A program made the position numbers and the translations under genes. The notes beneath the pieces were generated by a model that was not told where the DNA came from, did not search any database, and saw nothing but the letters and a program-made list of their open reading frames with translations. From Nitrospirota bacterium (lineage in GTDB: Bacteria > Nitrospirota > Thermodesulfovibrionia > UBA6902): DNA of 64,000 nucleotides. Below are positions 45,105-56,600 of the stretch, one piece after another. The DNA is taken from the NCBI GenBank assembly GCA_016234115.1, contig JACRHD010000008.1:1-64000 (forward strand). Direction: 5' to 3'. Positions within the stretch are counted from its first letter, which is position 1. Every line of letters starts with the position of its first letter.

Positions 45105-47260
45105 CTACCTCATTAAACTCTTCACCGTCTGCTCTTCCTTCCCCTGCTCAACCAGATAGAATTCCGCGTCTTCGTTAACCTTCGGGAATGGGAGTTTGGT
45201 CTGGTAGGTGTAAATCTTATGCTCTTTCTTCTGCTTTGTCATCAATTCAAGAACCGATTTTTTATATTGAGTGTCCGGATTTCCAGAGAGATGTTCGCCC
45301 TTGCTTTCAATTATGTAGAGAAGTTCAAATTCATCCCTGCCTTTTTTCTTTGCAGCTACAAAGTCCGGTCTTATCTTGTATTCCTTCCAGCCCTGAATTG
45401 CATACCAGCCCTTGCTCGTTTTATTTCTGAACCACCATAATATTTTCTCCTGATTGTCCAGAGTCTGTCCCACTTTCTGTTCCAGTTTGTTCATTGTTTC
45501 AACTTCTACGTCCTCAAACAGGTAGCTACTGTAAGTATTGGGTAGTCTTGAAACTGTTATGACATCGTCTTCAGGGACTTTATAACCAAGTTTTTCATCG
45601 TCTGTAACAGTAAGCATTAGCTTTTTGCTACTTAAATAATCGAGGAAGATTTGCTCTTCCTGCCTTTTCCTGTCATCGCCCAGATAGTTAACAAGCATGG
45701 AGACTATAAAGCTGAAATGCCTTTGCAGTTTTTCTTTTCCAATTTCACCTTCAACTGCCTGCAGATAGCAGTCAGTGAGTTTCCTTGAAAGGAAAGGATT
45801 TTCAACCACTTCAGAAAAACGCCTTGTGATATAGCCCGGATTAATAACTGATTCCGCATCTGTGACAGAGGTTTCCGTTTTATGAGCAACCCTGCTTTTA
45901 TCGTCCAATGTTACGGCAATTGCTTTTCTTTCCCTGTTTTCATCACTCAGTGAATTTATAAGCATCTCCAGAAATCCTTCCGACAACTCAAGGTTTAGAA
46001 AATTGAGTCGTGATTTTATGTCGAGCGCATAATTGAACCGTCTTCTTTCTTTGCCGTCGTTAACCATCAGCCACACAGGAAGATAAAATGTATTGCCATA
46101 TTTATCAGCAAACTCTTTTTTGATTCTGACTTTCTTGGGCTTATTGCCCTTATCATCGCTCAGCCGTACCTTGCCGACAAGGTCTTCAAGGCCTTCGTTC
46201 TTGAAGCCAGCCGAAACCCTGTCAAGCATCTCGCCGGTATTGCCTCTTACACAAAATATATAGCTCTCGTCCAGCTCTCTTACTCCTGTTTTTTGGGCAT
46301 TCGGCTGTCTCAATATCCTACCGACTAATTGTGTAACACCTGTATTGGAGCCGACATTCGGAATGATCCCAAGAATATAGGCAAATGAGCAGTCCCACCC
46401 ATCTCTCAGCGCTTCTTTTGTAATGATGTAACGGACAGAGCAATCTCCCGCAAAAAGGTCCATGTCTTCAATATCATTCTGCGCGCTTGTCTTGATAGCT
46501 ATCTCATCAGGATTTATGCCGAGTTCAATCAGATGCTCTTTCGCGTCAAGACTGTGGACCCTCTTGCCTTTCCTCTGATCATGCCCAGTAGCTTCCACCT
46601 GTATCAATGCAATCGGACGGATATATATGCCGTTATCCTGCTTTAAGTTCTTTGCCTTTTTCTCAAGCATTTCCCGGTGGGATTTTATCTCTCTTATCAT
46701 TGCCTTCCAGTCACTGCCCGACGGCGGGAAGATGTGCATATCGAGTTTAATCATATCTTCGTCTTTTAATTCCAGACCTGTAACACTGACAATAATATTC
46801 ATGCCTTCTTTCGGCGTTGCTGAAAGTCCAAGCACCATTTCAGGATTGAGGTTATCTATAGTATTTTTTGCCTGATCTGAAAACACCTTGTGTATCTCGT
46901 CAATGATGAAGAAGGGCTTTGACATGCGGATTGCATTCCCCATGCTTGTGCGGATTTGGGGGAATGCGGAGCTTGCATCTGAAATGACATCCAGGTTCGG
47001 CACCTGCTCCATGATCTGTTTATGGAGGTCATAGCGTGAATCCGGAGGGAAGAAGCTTTCATATCCACCGCTGTCCTGAAATACCTTCAATGCCTCTTTT
47101 GCGTTCTTGCGGATGTACTTTGGACCCAGTTCAGGGAATGTTTTAAATTCTCAGGCAGCGCCTTCCTTGCGGTCTCAATGGCGTCACTGGTTTCCCGCGC
47201 TGCCTGGAAGAACCTTTTTAATTCACCGACGACTTTTATCTGATAGTTTTTGAGGAACAT
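45105..47260 (-). pseudogene. res: Type III restriction helicase/nuclease, disrupted
   Basis: The 3' portion is an open frame of ~661 codons (TTG-initiated at 47090 if read alone). It has the DEAH-like motif II IIDEIHKVF, motif III LSATPK, the QLVGRILRQP helicase motif and a C-terminal nuclease region with IRPDFVAAKKK and YIIESKG. The true N-terminus is visible upstream: ATG at 47260 opens MFLKNYQIKVVGELKRFF and continues to HSLNWVQST before stopping at about 47090. Between them the expected ~130 residues with Walker A (GGGKT-type) are missing and the frame shifts near 47100-47120. The enzyme should lack ATP binding and be inactive in restriction. I annotate the whole span as a pseudogene. 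Confidence 0.8.
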
Positions 47261-47261
47261 T

Positions 47262-47693
47262 TTATGTAAGCAGATTGAAATTCACAAATTCCTTTATCCG
47301 CAAAAAGTCCTTTGTGTTATTCGTAACAACAAAGGCCCCGATTTGTCTTGCGGAAAGGGCAATAAGGATATCGTTCTGTATCTTTGATAAAAATTTATCT
47401 TCGTAGCCATGTTTTCCGCCAAGCTTTGCGATAACCTTACCGGCAGTTTGCCAGTCTGATGAGGAAGGAATGATTATCCTGTTAACGTCATGAAAAGTTT
47501 TATACAGCTTATCGAGGAGCTTAATTGTGTGGCCGTCAAATGCCCCGGCATAGAGCTCAGCGGCAACTACAGCGCTCAAGTGGAGCAGGGGTTTCCCGAT
47601 ATCAATATCCAAAACCGGATGTGCAATCCCCCGGTTGATGAAAGGGATAAGGATAGAGGTGTCCAGAATGGCTTTAATTCTTGCATCTGCCAT
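47262..47693 (-). CDS. vapC: PIN-domain toxin, VapC-like
   Basis: 143 residues. PIN ribonuclease fold with the acidic set D11 (ILDTSILIPF), Glu in AAELYAGA, Asp in IQNDILIALSARQ and Asp/Asn in VVTNNTKDFLRI. VapC toxins cleave tRNA or rRNA in known cases. The start overlaps the upstream antitoxin gene by 20 nt. It ends two bases before the res start codon position, so the pair is wedged into the type III operon. Confidence 0.88.
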   Translation of the reverse strand: MADARIKAILDTSILIPFINRGIAHPVLDIDIGKPLLHLSAVVAAELYAGAFDGHTIKLLDKLYKTFHDVNRIIIPSSSDWQTAGKVIAKLGGKHGYEDKFLSKIQNDILIALSARQIGAFVVTNNTKDFLRIKEFVNFNLLT

Positions 47694-47883
47694 AGAGGTC
47701 CCTGATTTTTCCCTTGCCCTTGACTGACGTGAGGACGTTTTTAATTTCCGTGTCAGCTATGACTATATCCATAGCCTTGTCTATGGCCTCAGTATCTGTT
47801 TTTGCTTTTGTTATTTTTTTGACTGTCCTGATTTTTTCGGGATCAAGCATGAACTGTTTTCTTATCTTTAAAGCATGCGGCAT
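47674..47883 (-). CDS. vapB: VapB-like antitoxin
   Basis: 69 residues. Short protein with a ribbon-helix-helix-like N-terminal part (FMLDPEKIRTVKKITKAKTDTEAIDKAMDI) and a basic tail (GKGKIRDLYGRCKN) that would cover the toxin active site. Overlaps the PIN toxin by 20 nt. Located 65 bp after mod on the same strand, possibly with its own promoter in the A/T-rich gap at 47884-47948. Confidence 0.75.
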   Translation of the reverse strand: MPHALKIRKQFMLDPEKIRTVKKITKAKTDTEAIDKAMDIVIADTEIKNVLTSVKGKGKIRDLYGRCKN

Positions 47884-47948
47884 CTTCCATCACCTCCATA
47901 TGCAGTTTATTTTACAATCATACACGGTGAATCTATTCTACCAGAAAT

Positions 47949-49691
47949 CTATCCCTTTCTCTGAAACAAATTATACGGAATACTCACAAACTCAATCTGG
48001 TTGGCCTCCATGTACTCTTCATCCAAAAAACATGCTGGGGCATAAACAATGCGCTTTTTGTCGGGCTGGTCTGCAATGATCTTCTCCGCCATCTCAAGAT
48101 TGAGCGCCATCCGGGTCAGCGCCTCAAAGTCCTGTTTGTAAATCAGATAGATTGCATGCTTGCCGAATGTGCTGACAAAGAAGGTGCTTTCATTGATTGT
48201 GGTTTTGTTAGCAGTGTCATTCCCGTGCAAACGGGAATCCAGTTTTTTCTTCTTCTGGATTCCTGCTCCCCGATTACGACCTTCGGGGACAGGCTTCGCA
48301 GGAATGACATCTTCTTTCAGATTCTCACCCGTGCAGAGGTAGTACACATACTTTGCAAAAGACTTGTAATCGGGCAGCTTGCCTTTCAGCAAAGTCTCCG
48401 CATCCAGCGGCTGTCCCACCCGCAGATACTGAAACCCGCTGTCATAGTCATACTTCTCAATCGCCCGCTTGATGCGCTCACGTGTAATGTCTTTGCAGAT
48501 ATTTTTGTTAGGCTCTTTCTCGTTTGCTTCGTTCATCTGTACCAGTATGAACTTGCGACTGCCGCCGTCTTCCTTGTTTAAGTCCATCACTGCGTGGCCT
48601 GTCGTGCCGGAGCCGGAGAAGGAGTCTAAGGCAATTGAATTACTTTCAGTCACTTGACGAATTAGATTCTTTATCAAAGATAAAGGTTTCGGATAATCAA
48701 ATACTTTATGCCCAAATATTTCTTGTATTAGTTTTGTGCTTTCAGAATTAAGCCCTGATTCTATTTCAAATATGTCATTTTTCTTTTTGTCTGACACCTC
48801 TTTAATCCAGGTAGAAATTGGGTTTACAGATGATTTTAAATTCCTTTTATATCTCTTAAACATCGGCCTTTCATCAATGTTGTCAGGGAAAACAACATGC
48901 CCAGCCTGAATTTCAATATCCATTCTTTCAGGGATAAATGCCCAAATCCTCTGCGGGCTAGGTTTAAATTTTCTCCCTGTCTTAGGGTCAACCAAATCAT
49001 AATATTGATTAGGGCGCTGTTCTCTCGTCATACCGACGGTTAAATCTCCTAATGTCCAGTCTCCTTTAGGGTCATTGTCTCGATTCGTATAAGCGGAATA
49101 GTCCTTGGGATTACCAATAAAACCTTGAAAAGACATTTTCCCATAGCAGACAACGTATTCATGATCTTGTGAAACAAGATTCTGTGCAAGTGCAGACGAA
49201 GCCCTCCTTTTCCATGTAAATATAGCTATAAAATTCTGTTCTCCAAAAACTTCATCCATCACCATCCTCAAATGATGAACCTCATTGTCATCTATGTTTA
49301 CGAAAATCACTCCGTCGTCAGCCAGCAATTCCCTCAACAATTTCAATCTCGGCGTCATCATGCAGAGCCATTTGTCATGACGGGTGAGGTCGTCTTTGCC
49401 TACTTCTTTACCAAGCCAGTCTTTTATCAAAGGACTGTTTGCATTGTCGTTGTAAACCCATCCTTCATTGCCGGTATTGTACGGCGGGTCAATGCAGACG
49501 ACTTTAACCTTGCCTGCAAACATCGGCAGGAGGGCTTTCAATGCCAGCAAGTTATCGCCTTCAATTATGAGATTGCCGTTTGACTTGTCCGGTTGAAAGT
49601 GCAGTTTTGAAACTTCCTCCAGCGTATGATAAGGAACAGACAGATGATGATTCCAGATTATGTTCTTTCCTTTAAATTGCAGTGTAGGCAC
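47949..49691 (-). CDS. mod: Type III restriction-modification DNA methyltransferase
   Basis: 580 residues. N6-adenine methyltransferase of the beta class: motif IV DPPY at 68-71 (VVCIDPPYNTGNEG) precedes the SAM motif FSGSGTT at about 355. LADDGVIFVNIDDNEVHHLR is characteristic of Mod. The TRD lies between (about 180-320). Residues ~462-492 (PAKPVPEGRNRGAG ... LDSRLHGNDT) are encoded by a family-B repeat and interrupt the otherwise conserved C-terminal region. With res broken, Mod may act as an orphan methylase with possible epigenetic effects. A family-A repeat lies just upstream. Confidence 0.93.
   Translation of the reverse strand: MPTLQFKGKNIIWNHHLSVPYHTLEEVSKLHFQPDKSNGNLIIEGDNLLALKALLPMFAGKVKVVCIDPPYNTGNEGWVYNDNANSPLIKDWLGKEVGKDDLTRHDKWLCMMTPRLKLLRELLADDGVIFVNIDDNEVHHLRMVMDEVFGEQNFIAIFTWKRRASSALAQNLVSQDHEYVVCYGKMSFQGFIGNPKDYSAYTNRDNDPKGDWTLGDLTVGMTREQRPNQYYDLVDPKTGRKFKPSPQRIWAFIPERMDIEIQAGHVVFPDNIDERPMFKRYKRNLKSSVNPISTWIKEVSDKKKNDIFEIESGLNSESTKLIQEIFGHKVFDYPKPLSLIKNLIRQVTESNSIALDSFSGSGTTGHAVMDLNKEDGGSRKFILVQMNEANEKEPNKNICKDITRERIKRAIEKYDYDSGFQYLRVGQPLDAETLLKGKLPDYKSFAKYVYYLCTGENLKEDVIPAKPVPEGRNRGAGIQKKKKLDSRLHGNDTANKTTINESTFFVSTFGKHAIYLIYKQDFEALTRMALNLEMAEKIIADQPDKKRIVYAPACFLDEEYMEANQIEFVSIPYNLFQRKG
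48216..48308. repeat. Family-B repeat, copy B4, inside mod
   Basis: GTCATTCCCGTGCAAACGGG-AATCCAG and CTGGATTCCTGCTCCCCGAT ... GCTTCGCAGGAATGAC arms, 93 bp long (31 codons), so the mod frame is preserved. Same family as the intergenic copies at 26264, 34936, 37112 and 63299. Confidence 0.8.
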
Positions 49692-49768
49692 AGATAGTTA
49701 AACCCCCTGAATGCATAATTATATTTCAACTGATATTAAAAAGGAAGGATTTATTACTGCCGGGGAGT

Positions 49769-49868
49769 TAAATCCCCCTCTTTGGCAAAGAGGGGTCAGG
49801 GGAGATTTATTGAATAATTATTTGTTTTCAAAATCCCCCTTTATCCCCCTTTTTCAAAGGGGGAATAA
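49769..49868. repeat. Family-A inverted repeat, copy A2
   Basis: Left arm AATCCCCCTCTTTGGCAAAG-AGGGGTCAGGGGAGATTT; right arm AAAATCCCCCTTTATCCCCC-TTTTTCAAAGGGGGAAT; a ~25-bp A/T-rich spacer between. It occupies the gap between mod and the diguanylate cyclase gene and closely resembles A1 (2020-2135). Confidence 0.85.
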
Positions 49869-49898
49869 TCGTTTGCCATTGCAGAGGATGAAACAACT

Positions 49899-50813
49899 CT
49901 ACTCGTGCGCGAACACGACGTTCTTTGTCGAAAACTTGCCGTGAAACATCGCGTGGTCGGCGATGCTGAGCAGCTCTTCCCTGCCTTTGGCGCTGCCTGG
50001 GAAAGGGGCGACGCCGAAGCTCGCCGTTATGCGGACACGCATGCCTTCCTCTTTCAGAAATACATTTTTTTCCATCATCCTTCTCAGCCGCTCGGCCACG
50101 AAAACGCCCCCCTCTTTGGGGGTCTGGGGCAGGATTATTACAAACTCGTCGCCCCCGTAACGGAAGATCATGTCCACCTTTCTCAGGTTTTGTCTTAGTA
50201 CCTCGGCCGTCCCAATAAGCACCTTGGTCCCCGCGAGGTGGCCGTATTTTTCGTTTATTTTTTTCAGGTTGTCGATGTCCATGAATACAAGCGAGAAGAA
50301 GGTCCCGTAACGCCTGGCCCGCTCTATTTCAGTGTCAAGGCACTGGTTCATAAAACGGAAATTGTAGAGCTCGGTGAGGTCGTCGGTGATGGATATCTCT
50401 TCTATCTTTTTCTGTTTGAGCTGCAGATCCTCCCTGAGCGCCCTGTTTTCATTTTCGAGGGCTTTAATGTCCAGAAGTCTTTTTATCCAGCGAATGAGTT
50501 CTCTGCGTGATACGGGTTCGCGCAAAGGGACCGTGTGTACCTCATTGACCCAAAGGCCCTTGCCGTTCACACCTGATGGAGAAACCAATATTATCCTCGG
50601 TATGCCGGCGGCGTATTTCCGGAACCTGTCCGAATTGACAAGGGCAGGATAAACTGTATCATCAGTCAGGAGCAGATCAATGGGGGTGTTTTTCAGGCAG
50701 AGATTAGCGTCCGGGAGACCCCGCGCCTCGAACACTTCGTACTTCTTTAACAGGGATGTCTTTACATTGTGGAGAGAAGATTTGCCTTTATCTATGATGA
50801 GGATTTTATACAT
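49899..50813 (-). CDS. Diguanylate cyclase with degenerate receiver
   Basis: 304 residues. The N-terminal ~115 residues resemble a response-regulator receiver ([19 protein letters not shown] ... [12 protein letters not shown]) but the first acidic pair is D-K rather than D-D, so phosphorylation is doubtful. A short coiled coil ([18 protein letters not shown]) leads to a GGDEF domain ([20 protein letters not shown] ... [12 protein letters not shown]). The product-inhibition I-site RxxD (RKVD) is five residues before GGDEF, so it should be active and feedback controlled. It overlaps the secA 3' end by 8 nt and is likely read from the same message. Confidence 0.9.
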   Translation of the reverse strand: MYKILIIDKGKSSLHNVKTSLLKKYEVFEARGLPDANLCLKNTPIDLLLTDDTVYPALVNSDRFRKYAAGIPRIILVSPSGVNGKGLWVNEVHTVPLREPVSRRELIRWIKRLLDIKALENENRALREDLQLKQKKIEEISITDDLTELYNFRFMNQCLDTEIERARRYGTFFSLVFMDIDNLKKINEKYGHLAGTKVLIGTAEVLRQNLRKVDMIFRYGGDEFVIILPQTPKEGGVFVAERLRRMMEKNVFLKEEGMRVRITASFGVAPFPGSAKGREELLSIADHAMFHGKFSTKNVVFAHE

Positions 50814-53487
50814 TTACCCCGCAGCATTTCTTGTACTTCTTTCCGCTGCCGCATATGCACGGGTCATTCCTGCCGACCTTCTGGTCCTTGACGACAGTCT
50901 GCGGTTTGGCGTCTTCCCCTCCCCTGCCGAAGTGCATCCTCGCCGGGCGCGGCGCGAATTTTTTTACGACCGTTTCCTCGGGAGCTTCACGCGCTATCTG
51001 TATCTTCAGCAGCCGGGAGATGACTTCAGAGGCGACCCTGCCGCTGAGATCGGCAAATATGTCAAAGGCCTCTTTTTTGTATTCCACGAGAGGGTCGCGC
51101 TGGCCATAGCCCCTGAGGCCAACCCCTTCTTTAAGGTGGTCCATGCTCAGGAGATGGTCCTTCCATTGGGTGTCGAGGACCTGAAGCAGCATCATCTTTT
51201 CGAGATATCTCATGGTCCCGGGGGTGATCTCCTGCTCCTTTTTCCCGTATGTCTGTTTTATCGTCTCCAAAATATCATGACGGAGCTCCTCGAATTTTTT
51301 CACTTCGATTTCAGGGTGTATCGAGAATTGTCCGTAAAGGGCGTCTCCGAGGGCCTTTATGTCCCATTCCTCGGGATGCTTGTTTTCAGGGCAGTAAACG
51401 GCAAGCATATCATCGAGGACGTTTTCAGTCATTTCGAAAATCTTCTCTCTGTGATCGTCGGAGGAAAGTATCTCCCTCCTGAAAGAATATATCTCCGTCC
51501 GCTGCTTGTTCATGACGTCGTCGTATTCAAGGAGGTGTTTCCTGATATCGAAGTTGTGGGCCTCCACCCTCTTCTGCGAGGTCTCTATCGCCTTCGATAT
51601 CCACTTGTGCTCTATGGGCTGGGAATCGTCCATGCCCAATTTGTCCATTATCCCCGAGATCTTGTCGGAGCCGAAAATCCTCATCAGGTCGTCTTCTAAC
51701 GACAGGTAAAACCTCGAAGAGCCCGGGTCCCCCTGACGGCCTGAACGTCCCCTGAGCTGGTTGTCTATCCTGCGCGCCTCGTGCCGTTCAGTGCCGAGTA
51801 TGTGGAGCCCGCCGGCTTCTATGACTTTCTCCCGGTCCTGAATGCACATCTCCCGGGCCTTTACAACTGTGTTTTTAAATTCTTCTTCCGTATAATCCTT
51901 CCGGTCCCGGAGCATGTCCTTGGCAATGCCCTCGGGGTTGCCTCCTAACACGATGTCCGTGCCGCGCCCCGCCATATTGGTGGCGAGGGTCACTGTGCCG
52001 CTCCTTCCGGCCTGGGCCACGATCTCAGCCTCTTTTTCGTGGTACTTCGCGTTGAGCACCGAATGCGGGATTTTTCTCTTTTTCAGCAGGGAGCTGAGGA
52101 CCTCGGATTTTTCTATGGATATCGTCCCGACAAGGACAGGCTGCCCCTTTTTATGACAGTCCTCGATTTCATTGATGACGGCGTCGAATTTGCCCTTGAC
52201 GGTCTTGTAGACGATGTCAGCGTGGTCTTTCCTTACCATCGCCTTGTTCGTGGGAATTACAAGCACGTCGAGGTTATATATCTTCGCGAATTCCTCCGCC
52301 TCTGTTTCGGCTGTGCCGGTCATTCCGGCGAGCTTGTTGTACATCCTGAAATAATTCTGAAAGGTAATCGTTGCGAGGGTCTGGTTTTCGCTTGCGATCT
52401 TTACCCCTTCTTTCGCTTCCACCGCCTGGTGCAGGCCGTCGGACCAGCGCCTGCCCGGCATAAGCCTGCCCGTAAATTCATCGACAATGATGACCTCGTT
52501 GTCCTTGACGATATAATCGACGTCCGCTTTGAAGAGGACATGGGCCTTCAGCGCCTGGTTGACATGATGGACCAGCTCGATATTGGCAGGGTCATAGAGG
52601 TTGCCCGCGCCTAAGAGCCTCTCGACCTTTACGTTTCCTTCCTCGGTAAGCGTGACGCTCCTTGCCTTTTCATCGACCGTGTAATCGCTTTCCTTGCTGA
52701 GCTTGGGGATGATTTTATCGATAACGTAATATTTGTCCGTCGATTCTTCCGAGGGGCCGGATATGATGAGGGGCGTCCTCGCCTCATCGATCAGGATGCT
52801 GTCCACTTCATCTACAATCGCGAAATTAAGCTCGCGCTGCACATAATCATCGAGATGGTATCTCATGTTGTCCCTGAGATAATCAAACCCGAATTCATTA
52901 TTGGTCCCGTATGTAATGTCCGAGAGGTAAGCCTCTTTCCTGCTGATCGGCCTCAGGCTCTGCAGCCTGCTGTCTTCCGAATGATACGAGGGGTCATACT
53001 GAAACGAGCTTTCATGCTGGATAATGCCGACCGAAAGACCCAGGAAATGATATATGGGCCCCATCCACTGCGCGTCCCTTTTTGCGAGATAGTCGTTTAC
53101 GGTAACAACATGGGCGCCGTGCCCGTCAAGCGCGTTCAGATACACGGCCAGGGTCGCAACGAGGGTCTTGCCCTCGCCCGTCTTCATTTCAGCTATCTTC
53201 CCTTCGTGGAGGGTGAGTCCCCCGATAAGCTGCGCGTCAAAATGGCGCATGTTCATCACCCTGCGCGACGTCTCCCTGACAACGGAAAAGGCCTCCGGCA
53301 TGATCTTGTCCAGGTCCTCGCCGTCTTCAAGCCTCTTTCGAAACTCTCCGGTCTTCGCCTTCAACTGATCATCCGTCAGAGGGGTCATGGAAGATTCGAG
53401 CGCATTGGTCCGTTCGACGCCGGACAACAGCCGCTTGAGCTCCCGCTCATTTTTCGTGCCGATAATTTTCGTCAGAATTTTAAACAT
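50806..53487 (-). CDS. secA: Preprotein translocase motor SecA
   Basis: 893 residues with the start at 53487 ([17 protein letters not shown]), matching normal SecA length; a longer frame to 53820 has no family similarity and is rejected. Walker A MKTGEGKT (about 102-109), motif [13 protein letters not shown], the PPXD and helical scaffold regions, NMAGRGTDI, and the C-terminal zinc tail [17 protein letters not shown] are all present. Drives Sec-dependent export through SecYEG. The next gene (diguanylate cyclase) overlaps its stop. The divergent CheB-CheR gene starts 178 bp away. Confidence 0.96.
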   Translation of the reverse strand: MFKILTKIIGTKNERELKRLLSGVERTNALESSMTPLTDDQLKAKTGEFRKRLEDGEDLDKIMPEAFSVVRETSRRVMNMRHFDAQLIGGLTLHEGKIAEMKTGEGKTLVATLAVYLNALDGHGAHVVTVNDYLAKRDAQWMGPIYHFLGLSVGIIQHESSFQYDPSYHSEDSRLQSLRPISRKEAYLSDITYGTNNEFGFDYLRDNMRYHLDDYVQRELNFAIVDEVDSILIDEARTPLIISGPSEESTDKYYVIDKIIPKLSKESDYTVDEKARSVTLTEEGNVKVERLLGAGNLYDPANIELVHHVNQALKAHVLFKADVDYIVKDNEVIIVDEFTGRLMPGRRWSDGLHQAVEAKEGVKIASENQTLATITFQNYFRMYNKLAGMTGTAETEAEEFAKIYNLDVLVIPTNKAMVRKDHADIVYKTVKGKFDAVINEIEDCHKKGQPVLVGTISIEKSEVLSSLLKKRKIPHSVLNAKYHEKEAEIVAQAGRSGTVTLATNMAGRGTDIVLGGNPEGIAKDMLRDRKDYTEEEFKNTVVKAREMCIQDREKVIEAGGLHILGTERHEARRIDNQLRGRSGRQGDPGSSRFYLSLEDDLMRIFGSDKISGIMDKLGMDDSQPIEHKWISKAIETSQKRVEAHNFDIRKHLLEYDDVMNKQRTEIYSFRREILSSDDHREKIFEMTENVLDDMLAVYCPENKHPEEWDIKALGDALYGQFSIHPEIEVKKFEELRHDILETIKQTYGKKEQEITPGTMRYLEKMMLLQVLDTQWKDHLLSMDHLKEGVGLRGYGQRDPLVEYKKEAFDIFADLSGRVASEVISRLLKIQIAREAPEETVVKKFAPRPARMHFGRGGEDAKPQTVVKDQKVGRNDPCICGSGKKYKKCCGVNV

Positions 53488-53664
53488 GGGTCTATTATAA
53501 CAAAAAATATTTCTGTAGGGGCAGGACCCCCGTGTCTGCCCTCCCTTTGTCCCCGAAGAGCTATAGTTATTGCCGATTTCATATGTTATTATGTTAAAAG
53601 TTGTTTTTTCCCTTATACTGATTGTCTGATTTTTTGCATCGCTGTTCCTTTTATGTGAGGTAAG
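53488..53664. promoter_or_regulatory. Divergent region between secA and the CheB-CheR gene
   Basis: 177 bp. Contains GTAGGGGCAGGACCCCCGTG-TCTGCCC (53515-53540), an imperfect family-D-type hairpin, then an A/T-rich stretch (53575-53640) suited to the promoter of the plus-strand gene. No ORF. Confidence 0.4.
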
Positions 53665-56600
53665 ATGGAGCCAAATGATGTGACGTCTAAAGACAACGCC
53701 TCTCAGCCGTCCTTCCCTATAGTCGCCATAGGCGCCTCTGCAGGCGGGCTCAATGCTCTCCAGTGCTTCATGGCCGAGCTGCCAAAGGACTTCGGCTTTG
53801 CAATTGTCTTTATGCAGCACCTTTCACCGACCCACAAGAGCCTTCTGCCCGATCTGCTCCGCTCGGCACGGCCCGAGCTTGAGATCATTGAAATATCCGA
53901 TGGCATGGAAGTCCTTCCCGGCAGGATATATCTCTGCCCGCCGGGCAAAGAGACGAAAATCCTTAAAGGGTCCTTCCGCGTGTTCGATCTGCCTGAAGAC
54001 CATGTGCATTTGCCTATCGATGAATTCTTTATCTCTCTCGCTGAAGAGACCGGTGAACGTGTCATAGCTGTAATACTCTCCGGCGCAGGAACGGACGGGG
54101 CGCGCGGGGTGCAGGCGGTCAGGACCGGGGGAGGGACGGTCTTTGTCCAGGAACCGTCCACGGCCGAATTTGCCTCGATGCCGATTGCCGCCGTCAACAC
54201 CGGGCAGGCCGACGGCGTGCTGCCGGCCGGGGAGATCGCGGGGGAGATATTGAGGCTGCACGGCACAGTCGAGGTTGTCCCGGAAGAAGTCTTCACGCCT
54301 GAAGACTTCGATATCTTTTACCGGTTGGTCCGGGAGAAGACAGGGCTCCGCTTCGACCACTATAAAAAAAGCGTTGTAGGCAGGAGGATCAGGAGGCGGA
54401 TGTACCTCAGGGGCATTCCCGCCATTCATGATTATGCAAAGCTGATTTCAGAAAAAGATTCCGAGGCCGTCTCTCTCGCCTCGGACCTGATGATCGGGGT
54501 CACGTCATTCTTCCGTGACCGGCTGGCATGGAAGGCGCTTAAATCATCAGTCATCCGGAACCTGGCCGCGCAGGATGAGGATTCTCCGGTCCGGGTATGG
54601 ACCCCTGCTTGCGCGACCGGGGAGGAGGCGTATTCTATCGCCATGGCTCTTCATTACGAGTTCAGCCTGGCCGGCAGGAGGCGGGACATCCAGGTCTTTG
54701 CCACCGACGTCAACGACCGGGCACTCGAAAGGGCGCGCGAAGGGACGTATCCGGGAAGTATAGCCGCCGACGTGCCGTCGGATTTCATGAAAAAGTATTT
54801 CGTGTGCTCCGAAGACGGGAATTCCGTCATCATCACCAAGGAGGTCCGGGAAAAAGTTGTATTTGCAAAACAGGACCTTTTAGCCGATCCTCCTTTTTCG
54901 CGCTTAGACCTTGTCATATGCAGGAACCTCCTTATCTACCTCGAACAGAAGGCCCAGGAAAAATGTATCGCGCTTTTTCATTATGCCCTCAAGGACGGCG
55001 GATACCTGTTTATGGGCAACGCCGAATCCGTCGGCAGGAATAAAGCGCTCTTCAGGTCAATCAGCCACAAGAAGTGCCGGTTATATCAAAAGCTCGAGAC
55101 CAGGCTGTCTTTGAGGCTGCCTCTGACCTTGCCTTTTGCCAGGGAAAGGACCGCATCGCCTCCTTTGCTGCAGGCCCCCTCACCGGAGCTTACGCAGTCC
55201 GTAGCCGGGCTCGTCCAGGAGAATCTGTTAGAGGTATACGCGCCCGCTGCGGTCGCCATCAACGAGCGCTATGATATCATCTACCATAACGGCCCCACAA
55301 ACCTGTACCTGCGCCATCCCCGGGGCGCTCCCACGCAGAACCTGCTGGAGCTCATCCCGGAGACCCTGCGCAACAGGGTCCGTGGGGCGATATACAGGGC
55401 GACCCATGAGGGCAGAGACATCCCGGTCCGGGCCAATATCACCGACGATGGAGGACGGAAAAGACAGGTCACTCTCCGCATCTCGAAATTGGAGGAGAGC
55501 GTTTTTCTTGTCGTGTTGAGTGAGAAGGGCGGAATAACTGAACAGGCCGGTGAAGTTTCTCCGGAGGCCGTAGTCGACGAAACCGCGATCCGCCAGCTTG
55601 AGACCGAGCTTTCCGTAACACGCGCGGAGCTCCAGAGCAATATAGAACAGCTCAAGAGCCTCAATGAAGAGCTCCAGTCTTCCAATGAGGAGCTCCAGGC
55701 CGCTAATGAAGAGTTAGAGACCTCGAGGGAAGAGCTCCAGTCGTTAAACGAAGAGCTCATCACGGTGAATTCACAACTGCAGGGCAAGGTCGAGGAGCAG
55801 GAGGAGACCAATAACGACCTGAACAACTTCCTCACGAGCACTAACATCCCGACCGTCTTTCTTGACACCCGCTTCAGGGTGAAGCGCTTCACCCCGGCCA
55901 TGTCAAAGCTGCTTAAGCTTATCCCGTCCGACGTGGGCAGGCCGATTGCGGACATGTCGCAGGAGGCTGTCGGCCCCGATCTGATCGCCGACGCGCAGGC
56001 AGTTTTAGACCAGCTCGTGCCGGTGAAAAAAGAGATGATGATCAATCAAACGTGGTATGTGCGCTCTACTCTTCCATACAGGACCTCGGACAACCGCATA
56101 GAGGGTGTGGTCATTACATACAACGACGTCACCGAGCTTAAACTGGTCGAGGAGCGGATACGACACTTGGCCTCTTTTCCGGAAAGAAATCCGAATCCCG
56201 TTATTGAAGTCGATTCTTCCGGAAAAATCACCTTCTGTAATCCTGCCACAGAGAAGATACTGGAGAAACTCGGTATGGACAAGGGAGATATCAATGTTTT
56301 CCTCTCTGAAGATTTCGACGCAATCTTAAAAAATCTGGAGAACAAAGAGGAAGCGACCCTTTATCGCGAGCTGACCATAAAGGACAGGGTGTTCAGCTCG
56401 ACAGTTAATGTCGCTCCGTTGTTAAATGTCGTGCGCATTTATGCCTTTGATATCACCGAGCGAAAACGCGCTGAAGAGGCAATCGTCCGGGCCAAGGAAG
56501 AATGGGAGCGGACCTTCTCAAACGTGCCGGACATGATAGCGATTTTAGACAATAATCACAGGGTCATACGGGTAAATGATTCAATGGCGAAGCGTCTGGG

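Noticed and set aside
53488-53820. 110-residue upstream extension of SecA
   Set aside because: The extension covers the intergenic and divergent gene start, contains no SecA-like sequence, and [10 protein letters not shown] at 53487 is the usual SecA N-terminus.
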